The position numbers were made by a program, and so were the translations under genes. Under the pieces are notes generated by a model. The model saw only the letters and a program-made list of their open reading frames with translations. It made no database searches and was not told where the DNA came from. A stretch of DNA of 64,000 bases from Actinernus sp. WN-2022 (taxonomy: Eukaryota > Cnidaria > Anthozoa > Actiniaria > Actinernidae), in NCBI GenBank assembly GCA_030867875.1, contig JAOWCC010000577.1:74209012-74273011 (forward strand). The letters are read 5' to 3'. Of the stretch, positions 57,108 to 64,000 are shown one piece after another. The first letter of the stretch is position 1. Every line of letters begins with the position of its first letter.

Positions 57108-57633
57108 TGCTACTCTCTTCCCACGGCGGTTAGCATACCTTAATAGACTTTAGTTGAGTATACCACTGACAGTTTATCTTCCCGCCGATGCAGACCAGCA
57201 CTAATTTTTACAGGAACTAGTTATACCCATCATACTATTCCAATATGGCTGGCCGGATCGCCCCTAAGGACAACCGCAGATGGTCAGTGAGCTATTTTGT
57301 GTTGTGTTATTGTGGATGTTGTTGGCAGAGCCTATATTTAACAACTGTGCCACTATTTTAATTTCCTCAGAAAACGTTTGTATATCTCCAATCCCCGTTA
57401 GATTTTACTTCCTACATCGCATTTGTTCTTCAGTCTACTATATTTAAGGCTTTACGAATATCTTGGACGGTTTACATGTCATTTGGTTTAATATGCCACG
57501 GTTTACAAACTATTTTGGTTGATTAGCATGTATATTTCAGTAATGAGATCGATAGTTCTCATTGTTATGGTATAAACAGTGAAAAACCATTATAAACCAC
57601 CTGAAACTTAAACCGCATGTACACGTACAATGT

Positions 57634-58084
57634 ATATAAGCCCTAGCCAGTTATCTTTGATATTGACTGTACATGAAGTGGATAGTCCAACGGTAGAATA
57701 TTATTTTCTTGATTTGGGTGTTACGTCTACGAGATAAAGGTTTATATTTCCAATATGCTAATGATGTGATGTCCTCACCGAAAATTTCCTGAATTTCTTT
57801 GTGCTTGTGGATTAAGCTATTTTCTAATTTAGATTTTTTTTTGTAAAATCACTTTGAAAAGCTTCAAATATAACTTAGAATTTAAAAATAGGTAATTTGT
57901 CTCTACCAGCATGCTTTTCTATAATAAGTGATGTCGGTGATGACATCACATCATTAGCATATTGGAAATATAAACCTTTATATATTGTAGACATAACACC
58001 CAAATCAACAAATATTCTACCGTTGGCCTATCCACTTCATGTACAATCGATATCAAAGATATAAACTGACTAAGGGCTTATATG
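57634..58084. mobile_element. MITE with arms of about 150 bp
   Basis: The left arm (ATAAGCCCTAGCCAG, GTACATGAAGTGGATAG, GGTTTATATTTCCAATATGC) recurs inverted in the right arm. The spacer is about 130 bp, with no transposase. Confidence 0.85.
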
Positions 58085-59160
58085 CACTTTAACCTAAATC
58101 GTACAAAAAGCACTTTAAACCATTCTAGATCATGTTTCTTTTTGTGGAAAGGTGGTCAAGGAGCTGAGGGATCAACAGAAATTCTTAATAGAGTTTGTGG
58201 TATTAGCACAGGGCTCCCAACACCTGAAGCAAGAATATTTCAATGTCCTACAATGAACTTTTCCATATGTGCATTCTTTTTAGTATTTCAGCCGTTCTCA
58301 GTATTAATTAATTTTATTTCCGCTTAATTGCTGCAGAAATACTTTATTTTTATCACTGCAGTTTTAGTTTGGTTGTTATTGTAAAAATGGCTTCATGCAT
58401 GTGATTAGAATATCTTTAATGGTATAAAAAGTGTCACCTGATTTTGGCAACTTTGCCTGAGTTCGATACGAAAAAAAAATATGGTTGTGCTCTCCAAATT
58501 GATTTGTACGAGTTGTCTTCCAATCTTTTGAAAAGCATTATGTACAGTCCTGCTGTTTTATGTGTGATACATGTAGTTTCATTTTGAATCTGTTTTTGGA
58601 AAGTTTATTTTGTAGTTTTCTGTTTAGTTTGATAGTTTCATGAAGCAGAAATAAACAACACAAAATTAAAGGCTACAAAGCATCATGGTTGGGCTATATT
58701 CTCTAAAAATAACACAAACTTTAGCAGCAAAAAAAATACAACTTATAAAATAGCTCTAAAGTCAGGTGCTTGTTATAATTTAGGTTTAGTGTTAATAAAT
58801 TGAGTGAAATGGTCAGCACAAATTCAAATTTACTCATTTTTACAAATACAATCTACTACAAATCTCTTTGATTATTTCTGTGTGATTCCATTTATTTTAA
58901 AAAAGCAATTAATGCTGGGTAGATAATGCAAATCTGTCTCCCAGTTTTCTCTGGATGTCCTAATAATTCCTCTAAAAGTACTGTAACAGTTTCTTCTTGG
59001 ACATGCTTGTCTAGCATATTATTAAAGTTTATAATATTTATAACCCAGATAGTGTGAGCACTCTGATTGGCTTATTAATATAAGACTCAAAAATCTATGG
59101 TCTGTTGTGCTGGTAATTAAACACATAGAAATGCCTGCTTGCATCGTATCACAGTAATAT
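58085..59160. other. no gene seen
   Basis: AT-rich and probably intronic. A frame at 58082-58327 has no domain. Confidence 0.4.
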
Positions 59161-59166
59161 CATAAA

Positions 59167-59358
59167 AGCAATAGACCACACATTTCAATGTGTTTACTGG
59201 TGAAATAAAGGACTTGGGATGTTGGGAGAACATGTGAAATGCTTGAAAATCATGTGCCTTCGGCTTGTGATTTTCAAGCATTTCTTGTCAGTGTTCTCCC
59301 AACATCCTGTGTGCTTTATTTCACCAGTAAACACATTGAAATGTGAGGTCTATTGCTT
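59167..59358. repeat. near-perfect hairpin, arms about 93 bp, tiny loop
   Basis: AAGCAATAGACC, TTTACTGGTGAAATAAAG and GATGTTGGGAGAACA pair with the inverted copy ending in GGTCTATTGCTT. The turn is around TTC at 59259-59264. Confidence 0.88.
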
Positions 59359-59375
59359 AAATAAGCTGATAAAGT

Positions 59376-60374
59376 TATAATTAAAACAGTTCTCATACAA
59401 TGTGCATCTCGTCTCATTCCAGAGATATTCAGGTTTTTGTAATGTGCAAAATGAGATTACCTACATGTACATTGTATGATGTTTGCACAAATCACAAAAT
59501 GATGAATATCTCTGCACATATTGGGTAAAACAATTGAAACTTGGCACATGTATGGCACTATGGCAAATGCACATCACCATGCAAATAATGGTGTTGCCAT
59601 AGAAACTCTTGCTTCCAGGCTCCTTTCACCTTAAAGGGGCTATGTCATGGTACTGCGCATGTATCGAGTAATTGCTCGGTTGGTAGCTTTAATTGGATAG
59701 AAACAGTTAAACTTCCCTCCTTCAATGCTTGATTGAAAGGATTTTCAATATTTTCCCTGGAGACTGTTGATATACACTGTTTGTTGGTCATATTTGCTTT
59801 GATCTTAAGCAATCCCACATGGCCGAGAGGTTCGGTAGTTCATATCAAAAGCGGTTGAAATAGCTGTTTCACTTCCGGCCTGGAACACGTTCAAGCCTAT
59901 TACCATGACACATCCCCTTTAAACATAAAATTCCAATTTCTGTCCTCATTATATTACATAACACGTAATGTACGTCATTAAACCATTCATATACAATGCC
60001 TACCTTGTTACAAATGTTCTAGACTTACATGTATAACAAAGGAGAAATTAGGGAATTTAGTTTTATTCGTAGAGGAAGACTGGTGCCAGAGTGTTTCTAT
60101 GGCAACACCATGATTTGCACAATGTGTATTTTCCATAGTACGTCATGTGCAAAGTTTCAGTAATTTTTATTCAATATTTGAGATATTCTTCATTTTGTGA
60201 TTTATCTCCAGACTGTGCAAACAATACGACACACAAGTCATCTCATTTTCATATTACATAAACCTGAATATCTGTGGAACGAGATGAGATGTTGACAAAT
60301 GGAAAATATCATTATTGAAAATTTCAAAAACATTTTCAAATAGATCAACTAAATTTTTGTGTCACATGCACTTT
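59376..60374. mobile_element. diverged relative of the 32.1-kb TTAA MITE, carrying a nested MITE
   Basis: Shared blocks include TCATTCCAGAGATATTCAGG, ATCACAAAATGA and GGGTAAAACAATTGAAACTT. The right end reads TTTAAAGTGCATGTG in complement, matching TTAA plus AGTGC. The left end is poorly preserved. Confidence 0.7.
59635..59918. mobile_element. nested 284-bp MITE with TTAA duplication
   Basis: The ends are AGGGGCTATGTCATGGTA and rc AGGGGATGTGTCATGGTA, with TTAA on each side (59631-59634 and 59919-59922). The related element at 32.1 kb has the uninterrupted sequence ACCTTGAACATAAAATT at the same place. Confidence 0.9.
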
Positions 60375-60427
60375 AAAGGTTGAGGCATCATATACAATGT
60401 AGATGTACTAATGCTTCCCATGCTCAC

Positions 60428-60659
60428 CTTTGATGCTTTGTCTTCCTTTTCATGTGGCTAACTTTATTGAAATGAGTGTGTAGGAAAAAAGGAGACATTA
60501 TGCCGTAATGTACTTACCGGTACGCTGATTGGACAGTCTGGCATACATGTCCATGTATGTGGCCATTTAACTTCCTGAGTGGCTGTATTGTAATAGAACA
60601 GAACTTCACCAGATTTACAATAACATGCTTCCCAAATGGACTCCATCTCTTTATTTACC
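60428..60659 (-). CDS. two exons of a WW-domain protein gene
   Basis: The larger exon (60659-60518) follows a TTTGCAG acceptor and encodes a WW domain: first Trp in SIWEACYCKSGEV, then FYYNTATQEV, then the second Trp in KWPH. It ends at CCG|GTAAGT. A 30-base micro-exon (60457-60428) follows in phase and encodes PHEKEDKASK before a GTGAGC donor. WW domains bind proline-rich ligands. Spacing of the core residues is normal, so the exon looks functional. I cannot name the gene, and the other exons are not identified. The surrounding MITEs and LINE would be intronic. Confidence 0.7.
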
Positions 60660-60984
60660 CTGCAAAGGTACAAATGGTATCTTATTAAAAATATAATTAT
60701 TTCCATAACATCCTAGTGTACTAATATTATTTAACTATTGTAATACAGTGGTATCATTACAATGAAGACTATTATATACCACAAGTACATTTACCTTAGT
60801 TTACACTGTGTTATTATAATACCATGAACTCCTTGGTTTTCTTTGCTCCACAAGGAACATTTTAATCTCTAAATATACTCTCATCAGTTAATGCAATTTG
60901 AATTTTTCCTCATTGAAAATGCATTAAATTTTAAGAGAGAAAATGAGAAGGGCATGCTGATGAGGGAACATTAGGCTGTCCCTT

Positions 60985-61850
60985 GGCATGTACACCAGGT
61001 TACGGCGGCGCGCAGGTCATTAGTCCTTCTGATGACTATATAGCCCAACATTCTGTTATATTTGGCACATTGTTCCAAAACCTGCTTGGACCAAGACAGG
61101 TTGTTAATGATCCAGACCCCAAAGTCTTTCTCCTCTCTGGTGTCAATCAGCAGAGTGCCTTTAAAGTGTGTAATCGCGGTTACAACTGGTTTTAGTTACC
61201 ATGTTATACACATAAATTTACATTTGGCCTCGTTGAATAAAAGCCAGCAGAAGATGACCAAGAGTCGAGGTTGTTTAAATCATCCTGTAGGCATCTTCAG
61301 AGTACTTTATCGCCTTGTATATTTTCGTGTTGGCTGCAAAGGCAGCAACTTCACTGGAGATCACAGCATCAGGTAAATGTACCTTGTATTGGTGCGCCCT
61401 CATCTGGGGTATGCTACTCAAGTCTGGGCTCCCCAATCCAAATATCTTATCCAACAGATTGAATGTGTGTATGTTGAACTTACCTTTCTCTTGTGATCAG
61501 TCCTATAAAGAACGAATTATAAAGCTTGATCTCTTACCATTACAGTATGTTACAGTGGCATGAATACTTGGACATGGTTTTCTTTTTCAAAGTAACTTAA
61601 GGCTTGATAACTCTGAACCTTAATTATTGTAATTCCTTAAAATTCCACAACACAACACCTACCCAATCAAATTCTAACCCCAACTCCATCCATGCAGTTT
61701 ATCATTCATAAAATAATGTAAAACTACCACTTTTCACAGATCACACTTCAACAGAACTACAAGAATATGGAACACTCTAGTTAATGAACTTGATAATTTG
61801 AATACACTAAGATGTACATTGTACATGTAGAACTGGTCTCATTTAGATCT
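60985..61850 (+). pseudogene. LINE copy with 5' inversion
   Basis: The minus-strand part (about 61385 down to 60985) encodes RT palm and thumb with an altered catalytic box (FAANTKIYK in place of FADDT) and EEKDFGVWIINNLSWSKQV. The plus-strand part (61386-61850) encodes the following C-terminal section: LVLVRPHLGYATQVWAPQS, SYKERIIKLDLLPL and TRIWNTLV. The order and opposite orientation are those of twin-primed insertions. Confidence 0.78.
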
Positions 61851-61859
61851 GTCATACAA

Positions 61860-62650
61860 TGTATATGCATGCTCAACTACTATTTCACTGCCCTTGTAAA
61901 CACTTATGTTTTTTTAGAAACAGAAATATTGCAATGTGCCAATATTGCTGAACAGCAATTGCTGCTCTGACAGCAATATTGGTGCATTATTAGCATGAAG
62001 AAGTTTGCATCTTGACTGTACTCTTGTAGTAACGGCATTTGGAATACTGAAACAGGTTGACTGAGGAACCACAGAGCTACGGAGCCATGCACTTCAAATA
62101 TAAATTATATACAGTACCGATCGAAACTAACCTCCCCTTTGCATGCACTTGGGTAATTACTTTGCATTACTAGTAAATGCACACAAAGTAAATGCACACA
62201 AAGTAAATGCACGGTTTACTGGTAAGTGGTACTTGGTGTTTATGCGTGCATGCAAGTAAATGCAAAGTACACGCAAAGTAAGCTCACACTAAACCCAAAG
62301 TAAATGCAAGTAAATGCAAGAAGCCTCGTTTTCATGCCATTCCCAGGTCGGCTTTCTTCAAAGGATGTTTTGGTTACCTGTTCCTCAATAAATAATGCAA
62401 CCCCTGCCATTGGAGCCCGTTGTGATCCGTGAGCACAACAAGTTGGCAATGGCCCACAGGCAGCCCTACCTTTTATGAATGGCTCGATTCAATCATCAAA
62501 AAATAAAGTAACATTTTGCAATAGATTGTCATGTGCTTGTGTCCTTGGATATACGTACATTGTACTCTGGTATTTTGGGGCAACAAATGTATGTACATGT
62601 ATACTGTATTTTGTTCAGTGTTAAAGAGTTTTAATTTTTGAGCTCTTAAA
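61860..62650. other. no gene recognised; GTAAATGCA repeats
   Basis: Short AAAGTAAATGCAC repeats occupy about 62165-62325. A palindromic CAATATTGCTG/CAGCAATATTG lies at 61938-61982. A minus-strand frame near 62340-62450 ends at a possible donor but is not recognisable. Confidence 0.45.
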
Positions 62651-62659
62651 AGATGCATG

Positions 62660-64000
62660 TAGGTGCGATATCTGCAGAATATCGAATATCAGATACTATC
62701 AGATATTTATCTGTTCTCTAATATCATCTTAATAGATATCTAATTAGAAAATATCAGATAATATCGAATATCGATGTCCTTCAGAGAGGGAGACCTTTAT
62801 CTAATAGATATCTAATTAGAAAATATCCGATAATATCCGATAATATCGAATATCGATGTCCTTCAGAGGAGAGGGAGACCTTTATCTAATAGATATCTAA
62901 TTAGAAAATATCCGATAATATCCGATAACATCGAATATCGATGTCCTTCAGAGGAGAGGGAGACCTTTATCTAATACAGTTGACTCTCTTTGAACGGCCA
63001 CTCTCGTAAGCGACCATCTCCCGTAAGCGGCCACCTTCACAAATTCCCATTTTATTTCTTAGTCAAACACTGTATTTATATACATGTATAGCATCTCTCG
63101 TAAGCGACCACTCTCGTAAGCGGCCGCGGCCACCTCTTGGGAGTCCCTTTTGGCTTTTCTAATTGTCTTTCTACTCTCGTAAGCGACCACCCCGGAGATC
63201 GATGACAGACCTATGACAGACCTATGACAGACCAGACGGCAACAATTAAAAAAACAGTTTTGTTCAAACTAAAAACTGCTTTGTTTAGATTAAGCATTAG
63301 TAGTTTTGTAGAATTAATTAGTTTATAAAGAGGTATGTAATTTTATGAATGCGTTGTATCAGATTAAAATAGTTCTTAATGAAATATATGAATCGGCTTC
63401 TGTATTATCACTTCCGGTATAAAACTGAATTACAATAGGTTTGGGCCACCTGTGATGAATATTCTCGTAAGCGGCCATCCCTTGTAAGCGGCCATCCCTT
63501 GTAAGCGGCCACTTACCTCCGTCCCCGAGGTGGCCGCTTAGGAGAGAGTCAACTGTAGATATCTAATTAGAAAATATCCGATAATATCCAATAGTATCGA
63601 ATATCAACCATCTCGGCAGAAGACAGATACCTTTATATCTAATAGATATTTAATTAGAAAATATCCGATAATATCGAATATCGATGTCCTTCAGAGGAGA
63701 GGGAGACCTTTATCTAATAGATATCTAATTAGAAAATATCCGGTAATATCCGATAGTATCGAATATCAACCCTCTCGGCAAAAGACAGAGAGACCTTTAT
63801 CTATTACTAAGATATCTAATTAGAAAATATCCGACAATATCCGATAATATCAAATATCGATGTCCTTCAGAGGAGAGGGCCGAGACCTTTATCTAATAGA
63901 TATCTAATTAGAAAATATCCGATAGTATTGAATATCGATGTCCTTCAGAGGAGAGAGAGACCTTTATCTAATAGATATCTAATTAGAAAATATCCGATAA
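62660..64000. repeat. satellite of about 82-86 bp, continuing past the window end
   Basis: Units contain GATATCTAATTAGAAAATAT, CCGATAATATCGAATATCGA, TGTCCTTCAGAGGAGAGGG and AGACCTTTATCTAATA. A minority variant has ACCCTCTCGGCAAAAGACAG. The array is interrupted by the MITE at 62987-63555 and runs off the end. Confidence 0.92.
62987..63555. mobile_element. pogo/Tigger-like MITE inside the satellite
   Basis: The ends CAGTTGACTCTC are inverted repeats flanked by TA (62985-62986 and 63556-63557). The subterminal words are CGTAAGCGGCCACC-like. Removing it and one TA restores a normal satellite unit (CTAATAGATATCTAATTAG). There is no transposase. Confidence 0.92.

Overview
This is eukaryotic DNA from an animal, most likely a cnidarian such as a reef-building coral. 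That placement is an inference. It rests on spliced genes with GT-AG introns, C2H2 zinc-finger genes, a DUF7869-type gene, a DUF3504/Crypton-type tyrosine recombinase, a BEL/Pao LTR retrotransposon, LINEs with microsatellite tails, tRNA-derived SINEs, and very many short inverted-repeat DNA transposons. I see no bacterial operons, rRNA genes or CRISPR arrays.

Layout. 1-5.1 kb: a weak exon candidate, a hairpin, a MITE, a TA-flanked element carrying a tRNA-like unit in each terminal inverted repeat, and a 12-bp minisatellite. 5.5-7.9 kb: a two-exon DUF3504 recombinase gene on the minus strand with two homopolymer frameshifts and a pogo/Tigger-like MITE in its intron. 8.0-10.8 kb: degenerate satellite. 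11.1 and 27.2-27.5 kb: two related minisatellite modules in opposite orientation. 11.6-17.7 kb: a BEL/Pao element on the minus strand with both LTRs, a 5-bp target duplication, PBS and PPT, but a reading frame broken six times. 18.6-20.06 kb: a 5'-truncated LINE.

20.7-21.7 kb holds the best complete gene: three exons, 219 aa, with TATA box, CCAAT box and poly(A) signal. 24.0-25.3 kb: a broken DUF7869-type gene. 25.5-26.6 kb: an element whose ends are runs of C/G and nested palindromes. 28-33 kb: LINE remnants split by MITEs. 33.7-34.4 and 46.8-47.9 kb: two paralogous zinc-finger terminal exons facing each other. 35.5-37.2 kb: another truncated LINE. 39.9-41.2 and 48.9-50.4 kb: two members of a TTAA-flanked transposon family; the second lies in one arm of an inverted duplication whose other arm at 54.3 kb keeps the empty site. 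52.4-57 kb: tandem repeats, a perfect 71-bp hairpin, a SINE and a hammerhead-ribozyme-like motif. 57.6-60.4 kb: MITEs, one nested in another. 60.4-60.7 kb: two exons of a WW-domain gene. 61.0-61.85 kb: a LINE copy with a 5' inversion. 62.66-64.0 kb: a satellite split by a second pogo-like MITE.

The likely host genes are the 219-aa coiled-coil gene, the two zinc-finger exons and the WW exons. The rest is mainly transposons and their debris, and nested insertions give a clear relative chronology at several points.
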